Positions 36,044 to 44,470 of a stretch of DNA of 64,000 nt are shown here, piece after piece. The stretch lies in contig JAQUTK010000003.1 of assembly GCA_028709785.1 (NCBI GenBank), forward strand, positions 71,607-135,606. The letters are read 5' to 3'. Origin of the DNA: Bacteroidales bacterium (lineage in GTDB: Bacteria > Bacteroidota > Bacteroidia > Bacteroidales > JAQUTK01). The position numbers and the translations under genes were made by a program. How positions within the stretch are numbered: the first letter of the stretch is position 1; each line of letters opens with the position of its first letter. A model generated the notes under the pieces. It was not told where the DNA came from. It did not search any database and was given only the letters and a program-made list of their open reading frames with translations.

Positions 36044-36055
36044 AAAAAGACGATA

Positions 36056-36592
36056 TTACTTCTCCCCTTTTGCCTCTTCCTTGTCGTACCAGGACGCATA
36101 CATCAGATAGTTGTTGGCTATCTTCTGATTCAACTCTTTTGATTGTTGCGGATCTACTTTCTTTACAAATCGGGCAGGAACTCCGGCATAGATACTTCCG
36201 GGTTCGACAATCGTGTTGGCCAGGACTAGTGCTCCTGCTGCAATTATTGCTCCTTCTCCAATCACTGCATGATCCAGAACAGTGGCTCCGATACCAATCA
36301 AAGCTCCATCTTTGATATCTGCTCCATGGATAGTAACGTTGTGTGCAATGCTCACATCGTTTCCAATCTCAATAACTGACTTTTCGTAAAGGGTATGCAA
36401 AACGGCTCCATCCTGAATATTTACCCGATTACCAATTTTGATCGTGTTTACGTCTCCGCGAAGTACGGTGTTAAACCATAAACTACAGTCATTGCCAATG
36501 GTGACATCTCCAACGATTGTTGCGTTTTCTGCGATATAACAGTTGGCTCCTATTTGTGGTGTAAAGCCTCTGACAGATTTTATAAGTGCCAT
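36056..36592 (-). CDS. Gamma-carbonic-anhydrase-like hexapeptide-repeat protein
   Basis: The protein has 178 residues. Left-handed beta-helix repeats run through residues about 12-145 (IAENATIVGDVTIGNDCSLW). The three zinc-binding histidines of gamma-class carbonic anhydrases are in place: His66 (AVLHT), His84 and His89 (AHNVTIHG). Members such as YrdA/PaaY bind metal, but hydratase activity is often not demonstrated. It is the third gene of a minus-strand operon after the aminopeptidase P and thioredoxin-like genes, four bases behind the latter. Confidence 0.92.
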   Translation of the reverse strand: MALIKSVRGFTPQIGANCYIAENATIVGDVTIGNDCSLWFNTVLRGDVNTIKIGNRVNIQDGAVLHTLYEKSVIEIGNDVSIAHNVTIHGADIKDGALIGIGATVLDHAVIGEGAIIAAGALVLANTIVEPGSIYAGVPARFVKKVDPQQSKELNQKIANNYLMYASWYDKEEAKGEK

Positions 36593-36596
36593 ATTC

Positions 36597-37952
36597 CTAG
36601 TTTTTTGAGTATATATTTGTTAGTAATTTGATAAGTGCTTGTACTTCGATCTTTTTAGCAATAATTGTTCCTTTACTGTCCAAAAGATAAATAGCCGGTG
36701 TGCGGGATATGTCGTAGTATTCCCAGAAATAGGATGTGCGCTCGGGGTCCCACACATTGATCCATTTATGACAATCGTGCTGATTAATGAACGCTTCCCA
36801 TTCTTCTTTTAGATCACTCAGACAGATAGCAACAACTTGTAATCCGGCTTGCTGAAACTGTTCAAAGCCTTCCTTATATAATATAGGTGCAGACTCATGG
36901 CAATGGGCACAATCCGGTTCGTAAAAAAACAAAACCGTGTGACTGGCTTTGATGGTGTCTGTTTGGATGGGATTGTCATTGAAGTCATACAGTCGGAGCG
37001 GCTTGGCAATCTGTCCGATGCGACAGGATCGGATCCGATCCTTTTCTTCTTCCATCCTTAATACGAAAGGCTCAAAAGGGAATATCTCTTTTAGCTGAGC
37101 TACGTATTTCTCTTCTAAATTGTAACGCAGATTCTCCATTTCAATCAAAGGACTTTCTTCGGCAAATACGAAAATCTTTTCAATCAGATACCGTTCGCAA
37201 AGTTTGTTACCTTTTGCCCTGTCTATCAGCCATGTGCATTTCTGCTCGAATGCTTCGGGTTTGCTTCCCAGTTCCATTTTTAGCCATCGGTTTACCTTCT
37301 GCGGTACAAAAAAAGTATTCCATAATCGTTCATCACTCAGGTCAATAGCTGCAAAATATGCTTCAGGTTCTGAATTAGAAGGGGCGATAATGGCTTGTAT
37401 GAATGTGGCCAGAAAACTTCCTCTGTTTTCATTTATGAGTTTATTCATTGCGGAGAGCATCTTTTGATCCGTATCCTTCACTTTCCGGATCAGGCGCTCT
37501 CTCTTTTTCTTATCCCGGGTAATGGTTAGTTCCTTTGTAAGAGACTCTTTTTTCTCTTTTTGTTTGCTTAGAAGAGTTTTAAACGAGGCGAATAGAGATG
37601 ATTCTCTGGCTCCTTTGATGCGGGTATTGTCCAGACGGGACGTGTCGCTCATACTGATCGTTAGTATCTGTTCTTGCCCGACAAGAACATCATAACTGAG
37701 TGATGGCGTTAGTTTGATAAAACAGAAACGATCTTTTAGAGATTTCTCTCCTTCAAAAAGACCTACTCCCCGTTTGTTGGTGGTCAGTGTATCTACAGGA
37801 AAAAGCTTTCCTCCAATACATTCCGAAAGAATAATTCTTTTCTCAGGTAGTTGAGGGCACTTTATTTCAATCCGATATCCTTCAGGTTGATCAGCAGTAG
37901 CCCGAAATCCAAAGAAAAGGATGAAAAATAAAATAATCAGCCCCTCTTTCAT
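36597..37952 (-). CDS. Thioredoxin-like (TlpA/ResA-type) envelope protein with long N-terminal domain
   Basis: The protein has 451 residues. A signal segment (GLIILFFILFFGF) is followed by a DUF4369/DUF5106-like N-terminal region to about residue 300. The C-terminal thioredoxin fold has the active site CAHC (Cys348, Cys351) in YEPDCAHCHES and the cis-proline motif SRTPAIYLL. It should act in the periplasm as a thiol reductase or oxidase. The ATG at 37952 overlaps the aminopeptidase stop (ATGA); an upstream ATG at 37979 would lie inside that gene. The His in CxHC differs from the TlpA CxPC but is common in Bacteroidales members. Confidence 0.88.
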   Translation of the reverse strand: MKEGLIILFFILFFGFRATADQPEGYRIEIKCPQLPEKRIILSECIGGKLFPVDTLTTNKRGVGLFEGEKSLKDRFCFIKLTPSLSYDVLVGQEQILTISMSDTSRLDNTRIKGARESSLFASFKTLLSKQKEKKESLTKELTITRDKKKRERLIRKVKDTDQKMLSAMNKLINENRGSFLATFIQAIIAPSNSEPEAYFAAIDLSDERLWNTFFVPQKVNRWLKMELGSKPEAFEQKCTWLIDRAKGNKLCERYLIEKIFVFAEESPLIEMENLRYNLEEKYVAQLKEIFPFEPFVLRMEEEKDRIRSCRIGQIAKPLRLYDFNDNPIQTDTIKASHTVLFFYEPDCAHCHESAPILYKEGFEQFQQAGLQVVAICLSDLKEEWEAFINQHDCHKWINVWDPERTSYFWEYYDISRTPAIYLLDSKGTIIAKKIEVQALIKLLTNIYSKN

Positions 37953-39733
37953 AAAACGTCTGTTTGCTTCTTGAGCCATTCTTTTTCTTCCTCATTTAAG
38001 AAGGGGGAAAGTTTGTCGAATACCATCTGATGATAGTTATTCAACCAGTTCAATTCTTCTTGATTCAGAAGTTCCTTAGCAATCAGGTTCTTATCAATAG
38101 GGAAAAGTGTTATGGTTTCACATTGGAAAAACTTGCCAAACGCTGTCTCTTCCTTTTCTTTAATAAGAATCATATTTTCGATACGAAGTCCATATTCTCC
38201 GTTCCTGTAGATCCCCGGTTCATTTGACATAACCATCCCCGGCTCCAGTACTACCGGATTTTCTTCCATGCGAATACTTTGTGGTCCTTCGTGCACATTT
38301 AAAAAGTGTCCGACTCCATGTCCGGTACCATGCAAGTAGTTGATTCCATTCTCCCACATTACTTTACGCGCCAGGATGTCAATTTGCGAACCGCGTGTCT
38401 TTTGCGGAAAGACAGCTGTGCCCAAAGCAATATTCCCTTTGAGAATAATTGTAAAATCTTTTTTCTGTTTTTCTGAGGGAGTACTTAATGCAATAGTACG
38501 GGTGATGTCGGTGGTTCCTTTGAAATACTGACCGCCTGAATCAATCAGTAAAGTGCCGCAGCGTGCAATGGTATATGCATTGTCCGGAGTTGGAATATAG
38601 TGAATGACTGCACCGTGGTCGTTGTAGCCGGTTATTGTGCCAAATCCTTCTCCGGCAAAATAAGGTTGCTGACTTCTGAACTCTTTCAGCATCTCTCCGA
38701 CAGTATATTCTGTAACGGTTCCCTTGTCGACATTTTCTTCCAGCCACATGAAAAACCGGGTTAAAGCAATTCCATCGTAAACCATGGCTTGCTTGTATCC
38801 TTCGATTTCAACCTCGTTCTTGATTGATTTTAATCTGTTGGCCGGCGAAACCTGATTCGCAATCTCACATTCAGCCGGAATTGAGTTGTAAAGAGAAAGA
38901 TTTGTTTTGGATGCGTCAAGCATGATTTTGCACCCTGCAGGTAAACGGGACAAGAAGTGCGCTATTTTACTGTATTCGGCCAGTTGGATTTGCTCCTCTT
39001 TGAAGTATTCCAGATCCTCTTTGTTGATTTTTGCAGGAGATATGAATAAAATGCTTTCATCCTTCGAAATCAAAGCGTATGAAATTGCGACCGGATTATA
39101 TTTTACATCGTTCCCACGAATATTAAATGTCCAGGCAATTTCATCCAAAGCTGAAAGGAGCAGGTAGTCGCAACATTCTTGTGCAATAATTGTACGAAGT
39201 TGGTCAATCTTTTCTTTTGAAGATCGTCCACTGAATTCAACAGGGAAAATAAAGATTGGGTCTGAAGGAAGTTTGGGCCTCTCTTCCCAGACTTTTGAGA
39301 TGAGATCTGTTTTCCAATTTAAGAAAAGCCCTTTTTTCAGGAGTGCTTTCTCTAAAGCAAAAGCATCAGATGCAGCATATACCCATGCGTCTATGCCCAC
39401 AGATGATCCTTTTGGTAACTTCATGGTGAGCCACTCGGCGAAAGAAGGGGAGTCTGGCAATCCCATTTTTACAAGGGTAATTCCCGTCTTTTCCAATTGG
39501 CTTGTTGCCTGAAGAAAGTAACGCGAATCGGTAAATAAGGCTGCTTCTTTTAAGGTAATAATAACTGTTCCGAACGAACCGTCAAAACCGCTGATCCAAC
39601 CTCTGGCTTTCCAATGCGCAGCCGGGTATTCACTTAGATGAGGATCGCTACTGGGTATAATATAGCCACTCAGGCTATTTTCTTTCATTTCTTTGCGGAT
39701 GGACGCTATTCTTTGCGATATGGACAGACTCAT
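37949..39733 (-). CDS. Xaa-Pro aminopeptidase (aminopeptidase P, M24B)
   Basis: The protein has 594 residues and cleaves the residue before proline at the N-terminus of peptides. It has the long three-domain layout of eukaryote-like aminopeptidase P: two creatinase-like N-terminal domains and a C-terminal pita-bread fold. The dinuclear metal site is visible in LLIDSGGQYF, GTTDITRT, LHGTGHGVGH, MSNEPGIY and LRIENM. There is no signal peptide, so it is cytoplasmic. The start MSLSISQRIASIRK (39733) suits the family and lies 28 bases after the -7 element. It is the first gene of the operon. Confidence 0.95.
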   Translation of the reverse strand: MSLSISQRIASIRKEMKENSLSGYIIPSSDPHLSEYPAAHWKARGWISGFDGSFGTVIITLKEAALFTDSRYFLQATSQLEKTGITLVKMGLPDSPSFAEWLTMKLPKGSSVGIDAWVYAASDAFALEKALLKKGLFLNWKTDLISKVWEERPKLPSDPIFIFPVEFSGRSSKEKIDQLRTIIAQECCDYLLLSALDEIAWTFNIRGNDVKYNPVAISYALISKDESILFISPAKINKEDLEYFKEEQIQLAEYSKIAHFLSRLPAGCKIMLDASKTNLSLYNSIPAECEIANQVSPANRLKSIKNEVEIEGYKQAMVYDGIALTRFFMWLEENVDKGTVTEYTVGEMLKEFRSQQPYFAGEGFGTITGYNDHGAVIHYIPTPDNAYTIARCGTLLIDSGGQYFKGTTDITRTIALSTPSEKQKKDFTIILKGNIALGTAVFPQKTRGSQIDILARKVMWENGINYLHGTGHGVGHFLNVHEGPQSIRMEENPVVLEPGMVMSNEPGIYRNGEYGLRIENMILIKEKEETAFGKFFQCETITLFPIDKNLIAKELLNQEELNWLNNYHQMVFDKLSPFLNEEEKEWLKKQTDVL

Positions 39734-39760
39734 TACATGAAAACTTTTGATTTTGAGGTA

Positions 39761-39768
39761 CAAAACTA
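39761..39768 (-). promoter_or_regulatory. -7 element of the aminopeptidase P operon
   Basis: On the minus strand this reads TAGTTTTG, matching TAnnTTTG. Confidence 0.6.
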
Positions 39769-39862
39769 CTCATAATATATGAGCGAACATAACCTTTCAG
39801 TCAATTATTGGACAATAGAAAACTTCAATTATCCCTTTTTAAAAGAATTGTTGTCTGAAAGT

Positions 39863-39893
39863 TTTGATAATAACCAAACAATTGATACTTTTG
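39863..39893 (+). promoter_or_regulatory. Promoter of rpsU-xerC-hpf
   Basis: TTTG (39863-39866), a spacer of exactly 19 bases, and TACTTTTG (39886-39893) make a full Bacteroides-type promoter. The rpsU ATG is 46 bases downstream. Confidence 0.85.
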
Positions 39894-39939
39894 CAGGCTC
39901 AAATATGAAATAACTAACTACTAATTAAATAACAAGAGT

Positions 39940-40131
39940 ATGATCATTGTACCTGTAAAAGAAGGTGAGAACATCGAGAAATGTTTGAAGAAGTTCAAAA
40001 GAAAATTTGAAAAGACCGGCGTAGTTAAAGAACTCAGAAGACGCCAGTGCTTTGACAAACCTTCTGTTGTTAAGAGAATTCAAAAGGAACGTGCCGTATA
40101 CGTACAAAATTTGCAAAGAATAGAAGAATAA
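39940..40131 (+). CDS. rpsU: 30S ribosomal protein bS21
   Basis: The protein has 63 residues: MIIVPVKEGENIEKCLKKF followed by the basic tail typical of bS21. In Bacteroidota ribosomes bS21, with bS18 and bS6, is known to cover the anti-Shine-Dalgarno end of 16S rRNA. Upstream of this ATG I see no strong Shine-Dalgarno, only AAGAG directly adjoining the start. It is the first gene of the rpsU-xerC-hpf unit with its own strong promoter. Confidence 0.97.
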   Translation: MIIVPVKEGENIEKCLKKFKRKFEKTGVVKELRRRQCFDKPSVVKRIQKERAVYVQNLQRIEE

Positions 40132-40195
40132 TCACCTTTCTCTTGCTTATTTCCTTTTTTTCTCTTACATTCGTTGCTCAGAACTAAAGTGATGA

Positions 40196-41080
40196 ATGAT
40201 GCTTAAAGATTCTTTTTTGACATACCTGACTTATGAGAGGTGCTATTCACGGCACACGGTCATTTCCTATCGGAATGACTTAGAACAGTTCGGGGATTAT
40301 GTTGAGAAAGAATTTGGCGTGTCTGATAATAGCGAATTTAGCAGTCAGATAATAAGGCAATGGATAATTCATTTGATGGACAATGGTTATACTCCAGCTT
40401 CTGTCAATAGAAAATTAAGCTCGCTCCGTAGTTTCTTTACTTATTTAGTCAAAGAAGGAAGTATTCAGACCAGCCCGATGAGCAAGATCGAAAGTGTGAA
40501 GGCTGTGAAAAGACTCCCCTCTTTTGTAAAAGAGCCGGAAATGGATCGTTTGTTGGATGAAGCATCTTTCCCTTCCGATTTTAGAGGAATGCGTGACAAA
40601 CTTATCATTTCATTCTTTTATGAGACTGGAGTCAGAAGCTCTGAATTGATTGGTCTGAAGGAGTCTGATATCGATTTTAATAAGATGCAAATCAAAGTTG
40701 ATGGTAAACGGAATAAGCAGCGGCTGATTCCATTTGGACATCATCTGAGATCGTTTCTTTTGAACTATATTGAAGCCAAGAAGGTTGCTTCCCCGGTACA
40801 AAGTGAATATCTTTTTGTTACTGAAAAGGGGGAAAGGCTTTATCCTATGCTTGTGTATAAGATTGTCAAAAATCAGCTTTCTCTGGTCACTTCTCTCTCA
40901 AAAAGAAGCCCGCATGTTATTCGTCATTCATTTGCAACCGCGTTACTGAATCATGGCGCTGCAATTAATTCCGTAAAGGAGTTGCTTGGCCATGAATCGC
41001 TTTCCACGACACAGATTTACACACATGTGTCTTTTGAAAAAATGAAGAAAGAGTACAAACAGGCCCATCCGAGGGCGTAA
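40196..41080 (+). CDS. xerC: Chromosomal tyrosine recombinase XerC/XerD
   Basis: The protein has 294 residues. The SAM-like core-binding domain (about 1-90) precedes the catalytic domain with the full set of residues: Arg147 (TGVRSSEL), Lys171 or nearby, His240 and Arg243 (HVIRHSFAT), His266 (LGHESLSTTQ) and nucleophile Tyr275 (IYTHV). It resolves chromosome dimers at dif. Placement between rpsU and hpf is the normal Bacteroidales core position, so this is a housekeeping Xer and not a mobile-element integrase. XerC and XerD cannot be told apart with certainty by eye. Confidence 0.93.
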   Translation: MMLKDSFLTYLTYERCYSRHTVISYRNDLEQFGDYVEKEFGVSDNSEFSSQIIRQWIIHLMDNGYTPASVNRKLSSLRSFFTYLVKEGSIQTSPMSKIESVKAVKRLPSFVKEPEMDRLLDEASFPSDFRGMRDKLIISFFYETGVRSSELIGLKESDIDFNKMQIKVDGKRNKQRLIPFGHHLRSFLLNYIEAKKVASPVQSEYLFVTEKGERLYPMLVYKIVKNQLSLVTSLSKRSPHVIRHSFATALLNHGAAINSVKELLGHESLSTTQIYTHVSFEKMKKEYKQAHPRA

Positions 41081-41082
41081 AA

Positions 41083-41089
41083 AAGGAGG
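41083..41089 (+). promoter_or_regulatory. Perfect Shine-Dalgarno before hpf
   Basis: AAGGAGG, followed by T, stands five bases before the hpf ATG. It is fully complementary to the usual 16S 3' end. Strong Shine-Dalgarno sites are rare in this phylum and almost absent elsewhere in the window. Confidence 0.85.
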
Positions 41090-41094
41090 TTATT

Positions 41095-41394
41095 ATGGAA
41101 ATTAAAATCAAAGCAATCCATTTTGATGCATCTCAGCAACTGGAGTCTTTTATTATGAAGAAGGTATCCAAGCTGGAACAATATTATGATGGAATATTAA
41201 CTGCAGAAGTAGCATTAAAGGTTGTAAAACCTGAAACTGTTGAGAATAAAGAGGCGCAAATTAAGTTGCTTATTGCGAGCAATGAGATCTTTGCAAGTAA
41301 GATAAGTAATACATTTGAAGAGTCAATTGACGAATCGGTTGAAGCTTTGACGAAACAATTGCTGAAGTACAAGGAAAAAATGAGGCAAAAGTGA
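41095..41394 (+). CDS. hpf: Short ribosome hibernation-promoting factor (HPF/YfiA family)
   Basis: The protein has 99 residues, the size of short HPF, with no long C-terminal dimerisation domain. The beta-alpha-beta-beta-beta-alpha fold is recognisable (EIKIKAIHFDASQQLESFIMKKVSKLEQYYDG ... VEALTKQLLKYKEK). It binds the 30S decoding centre and silences ribosomes in stationary phase. It lies 14 bases after xerC and has an unusually strong Shine-Dalgarno (41083-41089). This suggests separate translational control from its operon partner rpsU. Confidence 0.93.
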   Translation: MEIKIKAIHFDASQQLESFIMKKVSKLEQYYDGILTAEVALKVVKPETVENKEAQIKLLIASNEIFASKISNTFEESIDESVEALTKQLLKYKEKMRQK

Positions 41395-41412
41395 AAAAAT
41401 AAGCTCAAAAGC

Positions 41413-41443
41413 TTTTACGGTTCGGAATTAATCCCTAAATTTG
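41413..41443 (+). promoter_or_regulatory. Promoter of the tRNA-tuf operon
   Basis: TAAATTTG (41436-41443) matches TAnnTTTG, and TTTT (41413-41416) lies exactly 19 bases upstream in the -33 position. The first tRNA begins 41 bases after the -7 element. Confidence 0.65.
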
Positions 41444-41477
41444 CAGCCGTTTCGCTCGGTAAATAGTGAAACGGCTG
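41444..41477 (+). promoter_or_regulatory. Leader hairpin of the tRNA-tuf transcript
   Basis: CAGCCGTTTC (41444-41453) pairs perfectly with GAAACGGCTG (41468-41477) around a 14-base loop. The 5' arm begins right after the -7 element, so the predicted transcription start falls within that arm. Confidence 0.55.
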
Positions 41478-41483
41478 TTAAAA

Positions 41484-41557
41484 GCCTCTTTAGCTCAGTT
41501 GGCCAGAGCACGTGATTTGTAATCTCGGGGTCGTTGGTTCGAATCCGACAAGAGGCT
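41484..41557 (+). tRNA. tRNA-Thr (anticodon TGT)
   Basis: The acceptor stem GCCTCTT pairs with AAGAGGC and the anticodon loop is TTTGTAA. The T-arm GTTGG-TTCGAAT-CCGAC is normal. The anticodon stem (CGTGA/TCTCG) has one T-T mismatch. The 3' CCA is not encoded. It is the first of four tRNAs in front of tuf. Confidence 0.95.
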
Positions 41558-41572
41558 CAATATGAACAGAAC

Positions 41573-41654
41573 GGGTAGTTACCAGAGTGGCCAAATGGGG
41601 CAGACTGTAAATCTGCTGGCTTCGCCTTCGGTGGTTCGAATCCATCACTACCCA
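41573..41654 (+). tRNA. tRNA-Tyr (anticodon GTA)
   Basis: The acceptor stem GGGTAGT pairs with ACTACCC. The anticodon arm CAGACTGTAAATCTG gives GTA. The long variable arm is as expected for a class II tRNA-Tyr. Confidence 0.97.
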
Positions 41655-41662
41655 CTAATATT

Positions 41663-41735
41663 GCGGGAATAGCTCAGTTGATAGAGCATTAGCCTTCCAA
41701 GCTGAGGGTCGCGGGTTTGAGTCCCGTTTCCCGCT
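41663..41735 (+). tRNA. tRNA-Gly (anticodon TCC)
   Basis: The acceptor stem GCGGGAA pairs with TTCCCGC. The anticodon loop CTTCCAA gives TCC. The T-arm is GCGGG-TTTGAGT-CCCGT. Confidence 0.96.
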
Positions 41736-41741
41736 CTTTTT

Positions 41742-41813
<72 letters not shown>

Positions 41814-41864
41814 CATGCTGATTTGTAATATTGCTATCATTATAAACATTAAATAAGTAAAGCT

Positions 41865-43052
41865 ATGGCTAAAGAGAAATTTGATCGTTCGAAACCACAT
41901 GTGAACATTGGTACCATTGGTCACGTTGACCACGGTAAAACTACTTTGACTGCTGCTATCACAATGGTATTGGCAAAGAAAGGTCTTTCAGAATTGCGTT
42001 CATTCGATTCTATTGATAACGCTCCTGAAGAAAAAGAAAGAGGTATTACTATTAACACTTCTCACGTAGAGTATCAGACTGCAATTCGTCACTATGCTCA
42101 TGTTGACTGTCCGGGTCACGCTGACTACGTTAAGAACATGGTTACTGGTGCTGCTCAGATGGATGGTGCTATTATTGTAGTTGCGGCTACTGACGGTCCG
42201 ATGCCGCAGACTCGCGAACACATTCTGTTGGCTCGTCAGGTGAACGTACCTAAATTGGTTGTTTTCCTGAACAAATGCGATAGTGTTGATGACGAAGAGA
42301 TGTTGGAGTTGGTTGAAATGGAAATGAGAGAACTTCTTTCATTTTATGATTTTGACGGTGATAATACACCGATCATCCGTGGATCTGCTCTTGGCGCTTT
42401 GAATGGTGTTGCTGAATGGGAAGATAAAGTAATGGAGTTGATGAATGCAGTTGATACTTGGATTGACCTTCCTCCACGTGCTATCGATAAACCTTTCTTG
42501 ATGCCTGTTGAGGATGTGTTCTCAATCACAGGTCGTGGTACTGTTGCTACAGGTCGTATTGAAACAGGTGTGATCAAAGTGGGTGAAGAGGTTCAGATTA
42601 TCGGTCTTGGTGCAGAAGGAAAGAAGTCTGTTATTACCGGTGTTGAGATGTTCCGTAAGCTACTTGATCGTGGTGAAGCTGGTGACAATGTTGGTTTGTT
42701 GCTTCGTGGTATTGATAAAACTGAAATCAAACGTGGTATGGTAATTTGCCATCCGGGCCAGGTGAAGCCTCACACAAAGCTTAAAGCAACTGTGTATATT
42801 CTGAAGAAAGAAGAAGGTGGTCGTCACACGCCGTTCCATAACAAATATCGTCCTCAGTTCTATATTCGTACTTTGGATGTAACTGGTGAAATTTCTTTAC
42901 CGGAAGGAACTGAGATGGTTATGCCTGGTGATAACCTCGAAATCGCTGTTGAATTAATTTATCCGGTAGCTTGTAGTGTAGGTCTTCGTTTTGCAATCCG
43001 CGAAGGTGGACGTACAGTAGGTTCTGGTCAGATTACTGAAATTGTTGAATAA
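41865..43052 (+). CDS. tuf: Elongation factor Tu
   Basis: The protein has 395 residues and delivers aminoacyl-tRNA to the ribosome. GTPase motifs are G1 GHVDHGKTT, the switch I Thr in RGITINT, G3 DCPGHADY, G4 NKCD and G5 GSALG. Domains 2 and 3 are complete. The gene is in the tRNA-tuf-tRNA transcript. Codon use is strongly biased (e.g. GGT, CGT), as expected for a very highly expressed gene. Confidence 0.99.
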   Translation: MAKEKFDRSKPHVNIGTIGHVDHGKTTLTAAITMVLAKKGLSELRSFDSIDNAPEEKERGITINTSHVEYQTAIRHYAHVDCPGHADYVKNMVTGAAQMDGAIIVVAATDGPMPQTREHILLARQVNVPKLVVFLNKCDSVDDEEMLELVEMEMRELLSFYDFDGDNTPIIRGSALGALNGVAEWEDKVMELMNAVDTWIDLPPRAIDKPFLMPVEDVFSITGRGTVATGRIETGVIKVGEEVQIIGLGAEGKKSVITGVEMFRKLLDRGEAGDNVGLLLRGIDKTEIKRGMVICHPGQVKPHTKLKATVYILKKEEGGRHTPFHNKYRPQFYIRTLDVTGEISLPEGTEMVMPGDNLEIAVELIYPVACSVGLRFAIREGGRTVGSGQITEIVE

Positions 43053-43094
43053 TAAATAATTGGTGGTTGTCTATTTGTGGATAACCACCAATCT

Positions 43095-43167
43095 ACGGGT
43101 CTAGCTCAGTTGGTAGAGCATCGGTCTCCAAAACCGAGTGTCGGGAGTTCGAGTCTCTCGACCCGTG
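43095..43167 (+). tRNA. tRNA-Trp (anticodon CCA)
   Basis: The acceptor stem ACGGGTC pairs with GACCCGT and the discriminator base is G. The anticodon loop CTCCAAA gives CCA. It lies between tuf and secE, the standard place. Confidence 0.97.
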
Positions 43168-43184
43168 CAAAAAGTATATATCTT

Positions 43185-43391
43185 ATGAAAAATTTTTTTG
43201 GTAGATTAGGAACATCTGTAAAAGAGTCTTATAGTGAGTTGGTTTACAAAGTATCTTGGCCAACAATTCCGGAACTAAGCAGTAGCGCCGTAGTTGTGAT
43301 GTTTGCATCACTAATTATTGCTCTCATTGTTTTCATTATGGATTTATGCTTTGAGCACGTAATGCTTCTTTTCTATAAATCTATTCTGTAA
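43185..43391 (+). CDS. secE: Preprotein translocase subunit SecE
   Basis: The protein has 68 residues, a small single-span SecE of the Bacteroidota type. The amphipathic helix contains [14 protein letters not shown], the conserved SecE segment, followed by one membrane helix ([19 protein letters not shown]). The open frame extends back to 43077, but that part is the tRNA-Trp gene; MKNFFGRLG at 43185 is the start. It is followed by nusG, as in most bacteria. Confidence 0.95.
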   Translation: MKNFFGRLGTSVKESYSELVYKVSWPTIPELSSSAVVVMFASLIIALIVFIMDLCFEHVMLLFYKSIL

Positions 43392-43396
43392 AATCC

Positions 43397-43401
43397 GGAG
43401 G
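43397..43401 (+). promoter_or_regulatory. Shine-Dalgarno before nusG
   Basis: GGAGG lies four bases before the nusG ATG. It is the second strong Shine-Dalgarno in the window, a rarity for this phylum. Confidence 0.7.
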
Positions 43402-43405
43402 AAAA

Positions 43406-43948
43406 ATGTCAGGAATAGAAAAAAAATGGTATGTACTTAGGGCTATAAGTGGTAAAGAGCCAAAAGTAAGAGAAGCACTTGAAGCGGAGATGAAAAATAC
43501 CTCTTTGGGTGATTATATCTCTCAGGTTCTTATACCTACCGAGAAAGTCTATCAGGTTCGTAATGGGAAAAAAGTGATGAAGGAACGTAGCTATTTACCT
43601 GGCTATGTTTTAATCGAAGCTTCTCTAAACGGAGAAGCAATTCATGCGCTCTCTAACCTTACAAATGTGATTGGGTTTTTAGGTGGCAATATCAAACCGA
43701 TTCCACTTCGTCAATCCGAGGTTAACCGGATTTTGGGTAAAGTGGATGAACTTAAAGATGTGGAAGAAGAAGTTATGATTCCATATCTTGTTGGAGAAAG
43801 TGTAAAAGTAAATGTTGGACCATTCAGCGGTTTCAGTGGAATTATTGAGGAAGTCAATAATGAAAAGAAGAAGCTGAAAGTTATGGTGAAAATTTTTGGA
43901 CGCAAAACTCCTCTTGAATTAGGCTTCACTCAAGTTGAAAAAGAATAG
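43406..43948 (+). CDS. nusG: Transcription termination/antitermination factor NusG
   Basis: The protein has 180 residues. The NGN domain begins [21 protein letters not shown] and contains [28 protein letters not shown]. The KOW motif is [25 protein letters not shown]. It binds RNA polymerase and links transcription with translation or Rho. The gene lies between secE and rplK. Confidence 0.98.
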   Translation: MSGIEKKWYVLRAISGKEPKVREALEAEMKNTSLGDYISQVLIPTEKVYQVRNGKKVMKERSYLPGYVLIEASLNGEAIHALSNLTNVIGFLGGNIKPIPLRQSEVNRILGKVDELKDVEEEVMIPYLVGESVKVNVGPFSGFSGIIEEVNNEKKKLKVMVKIFGRKTPLELGFTQVEKE

Positions 43949-44011
43949 ATTGTGTGTTACGACATAATCACCGTTCTTCTTCGAATATTTTAATAATTAA
44001 ATAATTTAGAA

Positions 44012-44458
44012 ATGGCTAAAGAAATTGCTGGATCAATTAAATTGCAGATCAAAGGAGGTGCAGCAAACCCTTCTCCGCCAGTAGGACCGGCTTTAGGATC
44101 TAAAGGCGTGAATATAATGGAGTTTTGCAAGCAATTTAATGCCAGAACTCAAGACAAAGCAGGTAAAATTTTACCTGTAATTATCACTTACTATGCTGAT
44201 AAGTCTTTCGATTTCATTGTCAAAACACCACCGGTAGCGATCCAATTGCTTGAGGCGGCAAAATTGAAGTCTGGTTCTGCTGAACCAAACAGAAAAAAAG
44301 TCGCTCAAATCACTTGGGATCAGGTACGTGTAATTGCAGAAGACAAAATGGTTGATATGAACTGTTTTGAGTTAGACTCTGCGATGACAATGGTTGCCGG
44401 AACGGCTAGAAGTATGGGTATTGCTGTGACAGGAGAATTTCCTGGTAAAACTAATTAA
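44012..44458 (+). CDS. rplK: 50S ribosomal protein uL11
   Basis: The protein has 148 residues. The N-terminal domain has the conserved [20 protein letters not shown] motif, which interacts with release and elongation factors. The C-terminal domain binds the GTPase-associated region of 23S rRNA ([12 protein letters not shown]). It is followed by rplA after 12 bases; the rplKAJL order is standard. Confidence 0.99.
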   Translation: MAKEIAGSIKLQIKGGAANPSPPVGPALGSKGVNIMEFCKQFNARTQDKAGKILPVIITYYADKSFDFIVKTPPVAIQLLEAAKLKSGSAEPNRKKVAQITWDQVRVIAEDKMVDMNCFELDSAMTMVAGTARSMGIAVTGEFPGKTN

Positions 44459-44470
44459 ACTTCAATTCAA

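Noticed and set aside
40196-41080. Tyrosine recombinase as sign of an integrated element
   Set aside because: It lies between rpsU and hpf in the conserved core order and is a full XerC/XerD; no att sites, no cargo genes.
43077-43184. N-terminal extension of secE
   Set aside because: This stretch is the tRNA-Trp gene; SecE begins at 43185.
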